Positions 46,358-56,746 of a stretch of 64,000 bases of DNA are shown one piece after another. Numbering within the stretch: position 1 is the stretch's first letter; each line of letters begins with the position of its first letter. The DNA comes from Arenicella xantha (lineage in GTDB: Bacteria; Pseudomonadota; Gammaproteobacteria; Arenicellales; Arenicellaceae): positions 1-64,000 of the forward strand of contig NZ_QNRT01000007.1 of assembly GCF_003315245.1 (NCBI RefSeq), written 5' to 3'. A program made the position numbers and the translations under genes. The notes under the pieces were generated by a model that was not told the DNA's origin, searched no databases, and saw nothing but the letters and a program-made list of their open reading frames with translations.

Positions 46358-47323
46358 TTAACCTTTCTTAGTATCGTCAGTCTCAATACCGATCGTGTTG
46401 CGCACATGGTAGATCGGTTTATTCTGGCTTTCATAATAGGTTCGGGTTTGCATTTCGCCAATCAAGCCAAACAAAATGAATTGCAGCCCGATTATGAGCA
46501 ACATGAATGCAAAAATCAGCAGTGGGCGGTCACCAAGCGGCACGCCAAAAAACAATCTCGCCACGGTTAAGTACGCTATAAGTGCTCCACCAATGCCGCC
46601 TAAGGCCAACCCAGGCATACCGAAAAAGTGCAATGGCCGCGCATGATATCGCAACAAAAACTTCACAGTTATCAGATCTAACACCACACGAAAAGTTCGT
46701 GAAATACCGTATTTAGATTCACCGGCGGTGCGTGCGCGATGGTTTACTTTTACTTCAGCCATTTTAGCACCGACACCACTAGCTACCGCAGGAATAAATC
46801 GGTGCATTTCACCATACAGTGTGACGCGTTTAGCAAGTTCTTTGCGCATGGCCTTTAGCGTACAACCATAATCATGCAAACGCACATCCGTTATCTTGGA
46901 AATCAATCGGTTTGCCAGCATTGATGGTAGCTTGCGTGAAAGATAGGTGTCTTGGCGGTCAAAACGCCAGCCACAAACCATGTCATACCCTTCTTCTATT
47001 TTAGCAATTAACGCTGGAATATCGGCCGGATCGTTTTGACGATCAGCGTCTAATGTGACAACGATATCGCCTTGTGCATAATCTAAACCGGCAACCATAG
47101 CAGCGGTTTGACCGAAGTTGCGACGGAAGCTCACCACCTTGATTTGCGGCATGGTTTCACGACAGCTAGCCAATACATCACAGCCGTCATCGGTACTACC
47201 ATCATCGATAAAAATCACTTCGTATTGTTTATCGATAGTATCCATCGCGGTCTTTATCTCATCACATAATGGTTTGAGATTCGGCGATTCATTCAAAAAG
47301 GGTATTACAATAGAGACGTCCAT
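46358..47323 (-). CDS. family 2 glycosyltransferase of the DPM1/GtrB type
   Basis: 321 residues. Catalytic domain with SIVIPFLNESPNL, FIDDGSTDDG and TLDADRQNDP, followed by two membrane helices (about 235-260 and 270-295). Such enzymes make undecaprenyl-phosphate-linked sugars for periplasmic glycan decoration or work directly in chain assembly. The 90 bases upstream hold no gene. Confidence 0.9.
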   Translation of the reverse strand: MDVSIVIPFLNESPNLKPLCDEIKTAMDTIDKQYEVIFIDDGSTDDGCDVLASCRETMPQIKVVSFRRNFGQTAAMVAGLDYAQGDIVVTLDADRQNDPADIPALIAKIEEGYDMVCGWRFDRQDTYLSRKLPSMLANRLISKITDVRLHDYGCTLKAMRKELAKRVTLYGEMHRFIPAVASGVGAKMAEVKVNHRARTAGESKYGISRTFRVVLDLITVKFLLRYHARPLHFFGMPGLALGGIGGALIAYLTVARLFFGVPLGDRPLLIFAFMLLIIGLQFILFGLIGEMQTRTYYESQNKPIYHVRNTIGIETDDTKKG

Positions 47324-47413
47324 AACGGTACCTGTCGAGTCTAACTAGTGGGACTCGTCTGCGTGGTTAGCGAAAGCGCGATTATACGAAAATAACCGCC
47401 AAAAATAAGGCTT

Positions 47414-49405
47414 TTAATCGGTCGATTCCAGAAAAATCAATTCATCTTGTGCATGGTGCTCGGTTTGAGGGAAAACCCCCTCATCACTTATGCGTAAGTG
47501 TTTACTGTAGTATTTGTCTACGAACCCTTTGCACTTCCAGCGTTTTTGCAATGCGCCAAGCTCACGAAAATAGCGCTCAACATGCACATCCGATAGGTCA
47601 TCCCCGCGACTGACAGACTCATGGTGATACAAACATGCCTCAGGGGTCCACATTATCTCGTAGCCCGCCGACTCAACTCGCAAGCAGTAGTCAATGTCGT
47701 TATAGGCTACTTTAAAATTCTCTTCGTCTAAGCCACCAACTTGCTCGAATAGCGCACGAGGGGTAACCAAGCAAGCGGCGGTGACGGCCATCATATTCTG
47801 CGTGGCCAAGCAGCGATACTGATAGCCAGGAGCATCACCAACTTCGAGCCGATGAATGTGCCCGGCCGCATTGCCCATTCCGATGGTAACTCCAGCGTGC
47901 TGTATTTTACCATTTCCAAACAACAACTTAGCACCAACAATTCCAACCTTTGACTGCGTTGCCCAAACCATCATCTGGGTTAGCCAGTCACCATCAATCA
48001 CTTCAATATCGTTATTGACTAGACCAATATACTCGGCTGAACCGTGGCGAGCTGCAAAGTTATTAATTGCCGAATAATTGAATTCGCCGGGGTACGCGAC
48101 CACTTTAACGCGTGGATCTTTTTGCAGCTCCTCAAAATACGCGAGTGTTTCCGGCAGCTCGCTACCGTTATCGACAATGACAACGTGATAGTTTTGGTAA
48201 GTCGTTTTACTCAAAATACTATCGACGCACGGCTTGAGAACAGCCAAACCGTCACGCGTTGGTATAAGCAGATCAATTGAAGGATGTTGCTTCCAAGCCT
48301 GATTCGCTCGTAAGCGGTTGTATTCACCGCTACGTAACCAGTCAATATTGGGCCACGGAGACTGCTCCGAAAGCGGCGCGGGAGTGTCTAACTGAGCGGT
48401 TCGATCACTTCGGATTAGCGCTTCATCAACATGCAAAACCTTATCGAGCTGGGTAAACGCCTGTAACGCTAAGGAATACTGTATATCGGTATCGAAAAGC
48501 GCTTGAGTTCCAGTGTCTGGCAGCATCTCGGTGTTAACCAACATGGCGAAACCCACGTAATTAAAACAGTGCAAATAAGCTCGACTCGGACTCGGCTTAA
48601 ATACCGGGTGTAAGGCGTTTGGGCCAGTCTGAACGGTGTAATCGTGGTCGGTGTAGACCAAATTTGGTCGAGTAGATGATTTATTGATTGCCCGCTTTAA
48701 CATCAAAATCGCCGGTTCTCGCAAATGCTCAGTCACCGCCAACGGTAAACAGTATTCTATGTCGCTGGGAACATCATCGCCTGCCATTAATATGGCGTCT
48801 GGTTGCACTAACAACTCAGTGAGTGCCACACGCTGAGAATCATTTTCGATAACCACAGCAATACGTACCTTGCGAACTAACCATGTGAGTTGTTTGTTAA
48901 ACCCTCGGTACTTATGCCAACCTTTAACCTTTTTTAGATACCCTCCAGCGCTGGCATCGGGCGCATAGAACGCCAGCAAATCGTTCGACAGCTCAGTAGA
49001 GTCCTGAAACTGCATGACTAACATTTTGAATAATGTTTTTAAGCTGAAAAAATCGAGCAAATAACGAAAACAGATGAGCAGTACTCGTAATCGCCCTTCT
49101 ATACCGGAGACCCGAGCTAATCGCTCAAACTCAAGAGAACGGCTATACGCTTTAAGCTGCCCTTCGGGCAAATAGACCAACATGCGATTCCGACCACCAT
49201 GAAATCCCAGCAACGTGCGTTCAACACAGTGTCCTTTGGCATTTTCTAGCAATAAGCGCGGAACCACATCGGTAACGCCCGCCACCACGAACTCACATAT
49301 ATACCAGCCCGCCCGCAGACGAATATCATTCTGAGTAAAATCAACATGCTGCCAAGTAGACGCAAGCCGATTATTGAGCTTAACCAAAAACTTTAAAATG
49401 CTCAT
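47414..49405 (-). CDS. large family 2 glycosyltransferase
   Basis: 663 residues. The C-terminal half (about 375-615) is a GT2 domain: IDLLIPTRDGLAVLKPCVDS, VIVDNGSE, LVNNDIEV and AYNDIDYCLRVESAGYEI. The N-terminal ~370 residues resemble the extension of large O-antigen glycosyltransferases and may be a second, degenerate domain. It is 7 bases from the methyltransferase gene. Confidence 0.85.
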   Translation of the reverse strand: MSILKFLVKLNNRLASTWQHVDFTQNDIRLRAGWYICEFVVAGVTDVVPRLLLENAKGHCVERTLLGFHGGRNRMLVYLPEGQLKAYSRSLEFERLARVSGIEGRLRVLLICFRYLLDFFSLKTLFKMLVMQFQDSTELSNDLLAFYAPDASAGGYLKKVKGWHKYRGFNKQLTWLVRKVRIAVVIENDSQRVALTELLVQPDAILMAGDDVPSDIEYCLPLAVTEHLREPAILMLKRAINKSSTRPNLVYTDHDYTVQTGPNALHPVFKPSPSRAYLHCFNYVGFAMLVNTEMLPDTGTQALFDTDIQYSLALQAFTQLDKVLHVDEALIRSDRTAQLDTPAPLSEQSPWPNIDWLRSGEYNRLRANQAWKQHPSIDLLIPTRDGLAVLKPCVDSILSKTTYQNYHVVIVDNGSELPETLAYFEELQKDPRVKVVAYPGEFNYSAINNFAARHGSAEYIGLVNNDIEVIDGDWLTQMMVWATQSKVGIVGAKLLFGNGKIQHAGVTIGMGNAAGHIHRLEVGDAPGYQYRCLATQNMMAVTAACLVTPRALFEQVGGLDEENFKVAYNDIDYCLRVESAGYEIMWTPEACLYHHESVSRGDDLSDVHVERYFRELGALQKRWKCKGFVDKYYSKHLRISDEGVFPQTEHHAQDELIFLESTD

Positions 49406-49411
49406 GCGTCG

Positions 49412-50635
49412 TTATATTGTGGTTTTACCGAAAATTCGACGAACCAAATTCATTGCACGCCAACCAATAGAATTACTCATTAATGCCACCTTGGCTTCTA
49501 AATTCGAGGTGTGTGATTGCAATTGAATAATCTCAGCATTTAAATGCTGCTGGATTTTTTTATCTTGCACGCGCTGCTCAGCCTTGGCCGACGGCAAGTC
49601 ATAACCTAGTTCAGGCATTTCAAACTGACTCAGCTCATTCGGGCAAAGCGCTTGCAATACCGACTCATTGCTTCCTAACAATATGAGAAAAGAGTTCGCA
49701 TGATCTTCAAAATTTCCTGCGTCTAACAAACCTTGCCAAGCACGGTGTTCAGAAACACCCAAATCAAAATGCTCAGCGTAATCACGTGACCGAATAGGCA
49801 ATAAGCCCTCCAACACTCGACTGCTTGGAGCGCCCTCTTTCACCACTAATGTTGGCACTTTATAATCTGGAAAAGGATAGAGAAACTGATGGGCAGAAAA
49901 CTGCGCCTGAGTAATTTGCTCAAGCCACTCGGATCGACTGTAGGTGCGAATGCCGGTGGATTCACGATAGTTGTCTAACCCTACAAAGCGAACACCGTAG
50001 TGGTCTTCATTGGCACCGAGCATATACTTTAAGCCTAGTCGGTTTTCAATCGCAATGAGTGTGACACCATCGTCTACGGCAGCCTTACGCGCAAGCCCTA
50101 ATAGATCTTGCAAGGCAGCTTGGTCAGTCGCACGCTGTGAAAAGCGTCCAGCGTATTCAGTGACACCGACAAACAAGACTAGGTCATACCCATTTTTTGG
50201 AAATTGTATATCATTAAAGTTCGCAACACTGATCGTGACATTGTCTAAATCACGACATCGCAACGCGGCTAACGCCGCTCGGCTCGCGCTGCCTTCTACA
50301 GCATCAACCTGAATATGCGAATGTTCGCCCAAGTAGCGTGTGATTGACCCACAACCACAACCGAGCTCTAACACTCGATTAACATTGCTCAAGTCTAGCG
50401 ACCGTAATAGATTCGCTCGCGTACTGGATAAATGGTATTCGGTCGGCCAGTCATCTATTTTAGACTGTAGCTCATAAGATTTTGACGATAAGTCCTTGGC
50501 TTGAGACAAAATGGTGTATAGCTTTGCTTCCGCCTCGTCACCGTCAGAGTACTGGAAATCGGCCGCACCGGCCTCAGCCGCATACACGCGGTTACGATTA
50601 CGAATAAATTGATTCTGTTCGGTTAGCGCGCTCAT
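49412..50635 (-). CDS. SAM-dependent methyltransferase
   Basis: 407 residues. Class I Rossmann fold with motif I VLELGCGCGSITRYLGEH and YDLVLFVGVTEYAGRF. A C-terminal coiled-coil stretch (about 355-385) is present. It sits directly beside Wzt, whose C-terminal domain binds a modified chain end, so it may methylate the growing glycan terminus. Overlaps wzt by 4 bases. Confidence 0.85.
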   Translation of the reverse strand: MSALTEQNQFIRNRNRVYAAEAGAADFQYSDGDEAEAKLYTILSQAKDLSSKSYELQSKIDDWPTEYHLSSTRANLLRSLDLSNVNRVLELGCGCGSITRYLGEHSHIQVDAVEGSASRAALAALRCRDLDNVTISVANFNDIQFPKNGYDLVLFVGVTEYAGRFSQRATDQAALQDLLGLARKAAVDDGVTLIAIENRLGLKYMLGANEDHYGVRFVGLDNYRESTGIRTYSRSEWLEQITQAQFSAHQFLYPFPDYKVPTLVVKEGAPSSRVLEGLLPIRSRDYAEHFDLGVSEHRAWQGLLDAGNFEDHANSFLILLGSNESVLQALCPNELSQFEMPELGYDLPSAKAEQRVQDKKIQQHLNAEIIQLQSHTSNLEAKVALMSNSIGWRAMNLVRRIFGKTTI

Positions 50636-51969
50636 GAATGAACCTCGTCAATCATTTCAATTTTGCCGGCCAAGTCAGCATAACCAAATGCTTCAGGCGT
50701 GGTACCCACATGAATGTGGATCATGTCGTAGCGTCGATCCACCGCAATATTATCTTTGGCTTCGTGGTCTTGTGCGACCCCCAATGAGATAAAGTAATGC
50801 CCCGACAAAAGACTTAACGTCAACTCAAACTCGATCGGCACCAAATCACCACCTTTCTGTGACAATGGCATGTCACTTACCAACCTTGAGTTCGTACCGT
50901 ATACCGCATTGCCGTCTTCGGTTTTGACGGTAATTCCGTAAATAAGCTCGTCTATGTCTTGCTCAAATAGCACTGACATTCGGATCGTCAAACGATCTCC
51001 TCGTTTAACTAAACCTGAGGTATAAGCACCATTTTGCAACACTTCATAATGACAAATCTTCGCGCGACCATCGCCCCAACGGTGTTCATTCGCATTGTAA
51101 GTCGGCTGTTTCACGCAATTATCGACAGTGGGATCAAAGTCAACCGCGTAGTCCTCGGCATTAATAGCGACTGGCGCTTGCACATCTGCGTCAGACTCAA
51201 ACATCATTTCTAAATAGGCTTGAACTACGTCTTTGGGGCTGCCCGTCATTTTGAGCTCGCCTTCGTCCAACATGATGGCCCGGTCACAATACTTTAAAAC
51301 GCTGTCAGTTGAATGCGTAACAAATAAAATCGAAACGCCCTGCTCCTTGAGCGCGTCAAGACGACGAAAGCACTTGCGTTGAAAACGCACATCGCCAACA
51401 GCCAGGGCTTCATCGACGATTAGAATGTCCGGGTTCATATTAATCGCCACCGCAAAAGCTAGGCGCACAAACATACCGCTAGAATAAGTTTTAACTGGCC
51501 GATGTAGGAAATCGCCAAGACCACAGAAATCCACAATGTCGGGCAGCTTCTGATGAAACTCATCACGCGTTAACCCCATAATCGAGGCATTTAAGCGGGC
51601 ATTCTCCATGCCGGTAAATTCTGGATTAAAGCCGGCGCCGAGCTCCAATAAAGCCGAAATCCGGCCATGCGTTTCAAACTGACCTTCGGTCGGCTGTAGT
51701 ATTCCCGCAATAATTTGTAACAGGGTTGATTTACCTGAGCCATTTTTACCAACAATACCAACTGTTTCACCTTTATGAACAGTTAGGTCGATGCCTTTGA
51801 GGGCCCAAAAATTATGCGCGTACGTCTTTTTCGGGAAAAAGCTCTGCCACAAACGATGAATCGGCTTGCGGTAAGTCTTGTAGCATTTTTTAACTTGCTG
51901 AACTTTTATTACCGGCTGCATTACCGGCTGCATTACCGGCTGCTCATTGAGGTGTTGACTAGATGACAT
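50632..51969 (-). CDS. wzt: O-antigen ABC exporter ATPase with carbohydrate-binding domain (Wzt)
   Basis: 445 residues from ATG 51969, which overlaps the permease stop. ABC domain (to about 245): Walker A GIVGKNGSGKSTLL, signature KTYSSGM and Walker B ILIVDEAL. The C-terminal ~150 residues form a Wzt-type beta-sandwich (DRLTIRMSVLFEQDIDEL, YGTNSRLVSD, GHYFISLG) that recognises the glycan end. The N-terminus has a QPVM repeat from a 12-bp tandem repeat. Confidence 0.92.
   Translation of the reverse strand: MSSSQHLNEQPVMQPVMQPVIKVQQVKKCYKTYRKPIHRLWQSFFPKKTYAHNFWALKGIDLTVHKGETVGIVGKNGSGKSTLLQIIAGILQPTEGQFETHGRISALLELGAGFNPEFTGMENARLNASIMGLTRDEFHQKLPDIVDFCGLGDFLHRPVKTYSSGMFVRLAFAVAINMNPDILIVDEALAVGDVRFQRKCFRRLDALKEQGVSILFVTHSTDSVLKYCDRAIMLDEGELKMTGSPKDVVQAYLEMMFESDADVQAPVAINAEDYAVDFDPTVDNCVKQPTYNANEHRWGDGRAKICHYEVLQNGAYTSGLVKRGDRLTIRMSVLFEQDIDELIYGITVKTEDGNAVYGTNSRLVSDMPLSQKGGDLVPIEFELTLSLLSGHYFISLGVAQDHEAKDNIAVDRRYDMIHIHVGTTPEAFGYADLAGKIEMIDEVHS
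51908..51943. repeat. 12-bp perfect tandem repeat inside wzt
   Basis: Three identical copies of ATTACCGGCTGC, encoding QPV(M/I) units near the Wzt N-terminus. Gain or loss of a unit keeps the reading frame. Confidence 0.85.
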
Positions 51970-52750
51970 CAGCGAACCCGTCCCGCGTGCGATTAAAGAA
52001 CCAAGCACCAAGCACTAACATCGCAACCGCTCCGATAGAATACAAGCCAAGATGAGTCCAGTTTGGCATCTGACCAAACAACAACACCGCCCTTAGCTGT
52101 TCAACAATAATGCTGAGGGGGTTTAGCCACAAAACATAATCTTGCATTTGCTCTGGAATGGCATCAAAGGGGTAAACAATCGGCCCCAAAAATAATAACA
52201 CCGTCATTAGTACGCCGATCACCTGACTTAAATCACGAACGTAAACGCCCAATACTGAAATAAACCAAGACGCGCCCAATAAGAACACCAACAGCGGCGC
52301 AAGCACTACCGGCACCAACAACACAGTCCAGTGCAAAGTATTCCCAGTTAATAGAAATATGCTAATTAAAATCAACATTCCGAGGAACATATGAAACAGC
52401 GCATTAGACAGGCTCACCAGCGATAATATTTCGAGCGGAAATACAACCTTTTTGACGTATTGCGAGTTACCAGTAATTAACCCGACCGAGCCAACCAGCA
52501 CCTCCGCTAACAAACCATGACAAAGTAGGCCAGCGAACAAAATCAATCCAAAACCAATATTATTGGTGCCTTCTACGCCCCATTTAGCCTTCATTACAAT
52601 GCTAAATACAAAGGTGTAAACCAAGAGCATTAAGATTGGGTAGAAAAACGCCCACAAAAAGCCCAATTGTGAGCCGCGGTAACGCTGTTGAACATCACGC
52701 TTGAGCATTTGAAAAAACAAATACTTATTCTTTTTAAGACTGGTTAACAT
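51959..52750 (-). CDS. wzm: O-antigen ABC exporter permease (Wzm)
   Basis: 263 residues with six membrane helices of the ABC-2 type: RDVQQRYRGSQLGFLWAFFYP, LILFAGLLCHGLLAEV and LNPLSIIVEQLRAVLLFG. With Wzt it moves the finished undecaprenyl-linked polysaccharide to the periplasm. This fixes the cluster as ABC-dependent and not Wzx/Wzy-dependent. Confidence 0.93.
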   Translation of the reverse strand: MLTSLKKNKYLFFQMLKRDVQQRYRGSQLGFLWAFFYPILMLLVYTFVFSIVMKAKWGVEGTNNIGFGLILFAGLLCHGLLAEVLVGSVGLITGNSQYVKKVVFPLEILSLVSLSNALFHMFLGMLILISIFLLTGNTLHWTVLLVPVVLAPLLVFLLGASWFISVLGVYVRDLSQVIGVLMTVLLFLGPIVYPFDAIPEQMQDYVLWLNPLSIIVEQLRAVLLFGQMPNWTHLGLYSIGAVAMLVLGAWFFNRTRDGFADVI

Positions 52751-52814
52751 TTTGTCCTACGGGATTCTCGCTGATATCACCAATTGAAATTGAAAGCTCG
52801 ATACGCCTAAACAC

Positions 52815-53705
52815 TTAGTCTATTCTAGGAAACTGATGCTTGTGTTCTAGAATCATCTTAAGGTACTGGCCGTAACCACTTTTCTCGTACTGAACCGCCG
52901 CTTTTTCTAATTCTTCGTCGCCGATGAAGCCCTGGCGATAAGCAATTTCTTCCAAACATGCAACCTTCAGACCTTGACGATTTTCTATCGTTTCAATAAA
53001 CATAGAAGCTTGCAGTAACGATTCATGAGTACCCATATCAAGCCACGCCAAGCCGCGCCCAAAAACCTGCACTGACAGCTCGCCCCATTCCAGGTACTGC
53101 TTATTCACATCGGTAATCTCTAGCTCGCCTCGCGGTGACGGCTTGATCCCTTTTGCCACATCTACCACGCGATTGTCGTAGAAATACAGCCCGGTTACAG
53201 CGTAATTAGACTTCGGTTTAGCTGGCTTCTCTTCTAAACTAAGAGCATTCCAGTTCTCATCAAAGTCAACAACACCGTAGCGCTCAGGGTCATGCACTGG
53301 ATAGGCAAATACCGTCGCACCTTTCTTTTGATCACCGGCCGCTTTTAAATTCTTGCTTAGATCAGCACCATGAAACACATTATCGCCCAGCACCAGCGCG
53401 CAATCATCGTTGCCAATGAACTCCGATCCAATAATAAAAGCCTGCGCCAAACCATCTGGTGATGGTTGTACCGCATAAGAAATATTTAGACCCCACTGCT
53501 CACCGCCGCGCAGCAATTGCTGAAATCGAGGAGTGTCCTGCGGTGTCGAGATAATCAAGATATCGCGAATTCCCGCCAACATTAGCGAGGACAAGGGATA
53601 ATAGATCATCGGCTTGTCGTATACCGGCAATAACTGCTTGGAAACGGCCTGTGTAACTGGATGAAGACGCGTACCGGATCCACCGGCCAATATAATGCCT
53701 CGCAT
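52815..53705 (-). CDS. rfbA: glucose-1-phosphate thymidylyltransferase
   Basis: 296 residues. [35 protein letters not shown] and VLGDNVFHG are diagnostic of RmlA/RfbA. It makes dTDP-glucose. rfbB is upstream; rfbC and rfbD are not in the window. Confidence 0.95.
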   Translation of the reverse strand: MRGIILAGGSGTRLHPVTQAVSKQLLPVYDKPMIYYPLSSLMLAGIRDILIISTPQDTPRFQQLLRGGEQWGLNISYAVQPSPDGLAQAFIIGSEFIGNDDCALVLGDNVFHGADLSKNLKAAGDQKKGATVFAYPVHDPERYGVVDFDENWNALSLEEKPAKPKSNYAVTGLYFYDNRVVDVAKGIKPSPRGELEITDVNKQYLEWGELSVQVFGRGLAWLDMGTHESLLQASMFIETIENRQGLKVACLEEIAYRQGFIGDEELEKAAVQYEKSGYGQYLKMILEHKHQFPRID

Positions 53706-53737
53706 AAAATACTCTCCTAAATAATTCGATTTATTGT

Positions 53738-54793
53738 CTATTTGGCGCCGAGTCGATCACCACGATACTCGCCAGAAACAGTTGCAACCCATTCGGTGTT
53801 GTCTAAGTACCACTGTACGGTCTTCTGGATACCCGACTTGAATGTTTCGTCTGGGGTCCAACCCAACTCACGTGCAATTTTCTGTGCATCAATAGCATAG
53901 CGACGATCATGACCAGGGCGGTCGGCCACAAACGTTATCTGCTTCGAGTATGGCGCAGCATCGTCGCGAGGCTTGATTTCATCAAGAATCGCGCAAATCG
54001 TCTCGACCACTTCAATATTGGTTTTCTCATTGTGTCCGCCGACGTTATACACCTCGCCGTTCTCGCCTTCAGTAACAATCTTCCATAAGGCTTTCACATG
54101 GTCATCAACAAACAACCAATCACGAATATTGTCGCCTTTGCCATAGATTGGTAATGGCTCGCCAGCCAAGGCTTTGTTAATCACCAATGGGATTAGCTTT
54201 TCAGGGAATTGGAAGGGACCATAATTATTTGAACAGTTTGATATAACCACCGGTAGCTTGTAAGTCTTATTCCAGGCACGCACCAAGTGGTCAGAACTGG
54301 CCTTACTTGCTGAATAAGGCGAGTTAGGTTTATAGCGTGTGGTTTCAGTGAAAAGACCGGTGTCGCCTAAGCTACCGTATACTTCGTCAGTTGAAATGTG
54401 ATGAAATTTGAAAGCATCACGCTTGTCGCCTTCTAAGCTTTGATAATAATTTAGCGCTACTTGCAGTAAGGAGTATGTCCCAACAATGTTGGTTTGGATA
54501 AACTCGCCGGGCCCATCAATTGAGCGATCCACATGTGATTCTGCAGCCAGATGCATAATGTAGTCAGGCTGATACTGATCGACCAAATCTTGCATGATCG
54601 CTGTATCAACAATATCTTGTTGATGAAAATGATGGCGCTCACTGGCATCGGCTCCGCCTAATGAATGCAAACTACCGGCATAGGTCAGTTTGTCAACGTT
54701 CACAACAACCACGTCAGTGTCATTGATTAAATAACGAACGAGGGCCGATCCTATAAACCCTGCCCCACCTGTCAAAAATACCGTTTTACTCAT
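53738..54793 (-). CDS. rfbB: dTDP-glucose 4,6-dehydratase
   Basis: 351 residues, extended [49 protein letters not shown] (catalytic Tyr-Lys) and [13 protein letters not shown]. It makes dTDP-4-keto-6-deoxyglucose, the precursor of dTDP-rhamnose and related sugars. Confidence 0.96.
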   Translation of the reverse strand: MSKTVFLTGGAGFIGSALVRYLINDTDVVVVNVDKLTYAGSLHSLGGADASERHHFHQQDIVDTAIMQDLVDQYQPDYIMHLAAESHVDRSIDGPGEFIQTNIVGTYSLLQVALNYYQSLEGDKRDAFKFHHISTDEVYGSLGDTGLFTETTRYKPNSPYSASKASSDHLVRAWNKTYKLPVVISNCSNNYGPFQFPEKLIPLVINKALAGEPLPIYGKGDNIRDWLFVDDHVKALWKIVTEGENGEVYNVGGHNEKTNIEVVETICAILDEIKPRDDAAPYSKQITFVADRPGHDRRYAIDAQKIARELGWTPDETFKSGIQKTVQWYLDNTEWVATVSGEYRGDRLGAK

Positions 54794-54846
54794 AAAAATA
54801 TTCTCTAAATTAGCCCAATCACTGTCGCGTTAAGCATCGTTAAAAG

Positions 54847-55536
54847 TTAAGACGTCTGTTGTAAATCATTGGACGCGTCAATGTTTGATACGTCCACATT
54901 CGACTCTGTGTTGCGGTAATTCATATTCAGCAACATATCCGGAACATAAATCGGCTGGTCATCGAGTTGTGACTCAAGCGCCACGAGTAAGTCACTAGTT
55001 TGCTCCATTGACGTCAGCACAACACAATCAAACGTTTGTTTATCTGGTAACACTTGGCTAACGGCAACGTTAAAAAAGTCATCACGCTGCGCATCCGGCT
55101 GGAGAATAGCGACCACGTCAATCTTCGCTTGCAAGCCGCGCATAAGCGCGATCTCCGTCAAATCGGACAAACCGGCTAATACTACCCTGCCATGACCAGC
55201 TTCACGACAACGGTTATAGACCTGCGAATACTCATCGCCTGATTGGCGAAACAAAGCCAACGAGGTTGAAAAAAATTCAGCGGTTAAGCGCGCTTTTTCG
55301 GCAAAGCCATTCGGCGTTACATAATACAAATAACGGTTTGCTGGCGCCGTTGTAATCTTGATCCAACCCTTTTTGACACAGCGCTTTAAATACGAATTAG
55401 CCAGCCCCAAGGCTACGCCCATCTCCTGTGCAAGATGTCGCTGACTGATGTCGTCCTTCTGCTCAATGGCTTTTAACAGCTCAAGCGTGAGCTGGTTTTC
55501 CTTGTCAGAAGAGGTTTGTGATTGGCGCGTGTTCAT
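54847..55536 (-). CDS. winged-helix transcriptional regulator with Rossmann-like C-terminus
   Basis: 229 residues. The N-terminal winged helix (about 15-75: ISQRHLAQEMGVALGLANSYLKRCVKKGWI) is of the MarR-like type often placed at the head of polysaccharide clusters. The C-terminal ~100 residues (GRVVLAGLSDLTEIALMRGL, FDCVVLTSMEQ) look like a small nucleotide- or sugar-sensing Rossmann-type fold. It probably controls the cluster that follows. Confidence 0.75.
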   Translation of the reverse strand: MNTRQSQTSSDKENQLTLELLKAIEQKDDISQRHLAQEMGVALGLANSYLKRCVKKGWIKITTAPANRYLYYVTPNGFAEKARLTAEFFSTSLALFRQSGDEYSQVYNRCREAGHGRVVLAGLSDLTEIALMRGLQAKIDVVAILQPDAQRDDFFNVAVSQVLPDKQTFDCVVLTSMEQTSDLLVALESQLDDQPIYVPDMLLNMNYRNTESNVDVSNIDASNDLQQTS

Positions 55537-55732
55537 GGCGTGAACACTATAGTGAGTTCACATTAATGAGTCAAAGAATAAATTGCGCGATTTACCCACT
55601 AATTCGATTTTTTATGTGGTTCACTCAGATTGTCACTACGCAACACCACTGTAACAAAACCGTCACTCAATCGTTATCAACTAGTCACAAAACAGAATTA
55701 GTCTCTCGTCAAACAAATGATCAGGTAACGAT

Positions 55733-56734
55733 ATGAATCAATCACTAGAATCGTCAGAACTTAGTTTGATTCCACAAAACTATTTTGCGCACCTCAGTGG
55801 TCGGTGTCGACACATGCTAAATGCACGTCGCTACGCCGCTCATGAATCGCAACCCATTGCCTTTCCGGAAGCGCGACATCGACTTCGCCGCGAACTAGCC
55901 AGCTCTCGTCGACTCGGAATTACCCCTGATGGCAAACACATTTATCTATTTCGTTATCGACCAAACTCAAGCGTGCTAAAAGAACTCGGTCGCTTGCGTG
56001 AACTAACTTTTCGCGCAGTTGGTGAAGGTACGCAACGCAGTCGAGATATTGACGAATTCGACAAAACTTATCTACAAATCATTTTATGGAATGACCAAGA
56101 GTCCGAGATAGTTGGCTCCTACCGTGTTGGAGAAGCATTTAATTTAGTAAAAAAACGCGACACCTCGGCACTGTATACCAACGGCCTATTTGACTACCGA
56201 GACCAATTCATCAACTGTATGCCGCAGGCCTTAGAACTGGGTCGCAGCTTTATTCAACCAAAATATTGGACCAAGCGCGGACTAGACTACCTATGGCAAG
56301 GTATTGGTGCTTATTTGCAAGCACACCCAAATATTCGTTACTTGTTTGGAGCGGTCAGCATCTCCAACGAATTACCTGATCTCGCCAAACAACAAATTGT
56401 GGCCTGTTATCAACACTATTTCCAACCTGACAATCATGATCAGTTCGCGGCCGCTCGCCTACCCTTTCAAACCAATCGAAGCATTTTAGAAAGCTATCGT
56501 GACAAATCGTTTGCACAAGCATCAGCGCATCTAAAACAAAGTTTAAAACGACAAGGTGTTTCGCTACCGACGCTCTATAAGCACTATGCCGAGCTTTGTG
56601 AACCGCAAGGAGTGCGCTTTATCGACTTCAATATTGACCCCAAGTTTTCATTCTGCGTAGACGGACTCATGCTGGTTGACCTGTCACACATTAAGCCGCA
56701 AAAGCGAAAACGCTACCTAACCCCTTCCGCTTAG
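55733..56734 (+). CDS. GNAT-fold acyltransferase, OlsB-like (hemolysin-type COG3176)
   Basis: 333 residues. LRELTFRAVGEGTQRSRDIDEFDKTYLQIILW and IVGSYRVG match the OlsB/PlsC-associated N-acyltransferases that make ornithine lipids or similar lipid precursors, followed by ALELGRSFIQPKYW. The C-terminal ~120 residues are less typical. It leads a plus-strand unit with the PHP-GT4 fusion 12 bases downstream, divergent from the regulator. Confidence 0.78.
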   Translation: MNQSLESSELSLIPQNYFAHLSGRCRHMLNARRYAAHESQPIAFPEARHRLRRELASSRRLGITPDGKHIYLFRYRPNSSVLKELGRLRELTFRAVGEGTQRSRDIDEFDKTYLQIILWNDQESEIVGSYRVGEAFNLVKKRDTSALYTNGLFDYRDQFINCMPQALELGRSFIQPKYWTKRGLDYLWQGIGAYLQAHPNIRYLFGAVSISNELPDLAKQQIVACYQHYFQPDNHDQFAAARLPFQTNRSILESYRDKSFAQASAHLKQSLKRQGVSLPTLYKHYAELCEPQGVRFIDFNIDPKFSFCVDGLMLVDLSHIKPQKRKRYLTPSA

Positions 56735-56746
56735 AGGCACACTGAT

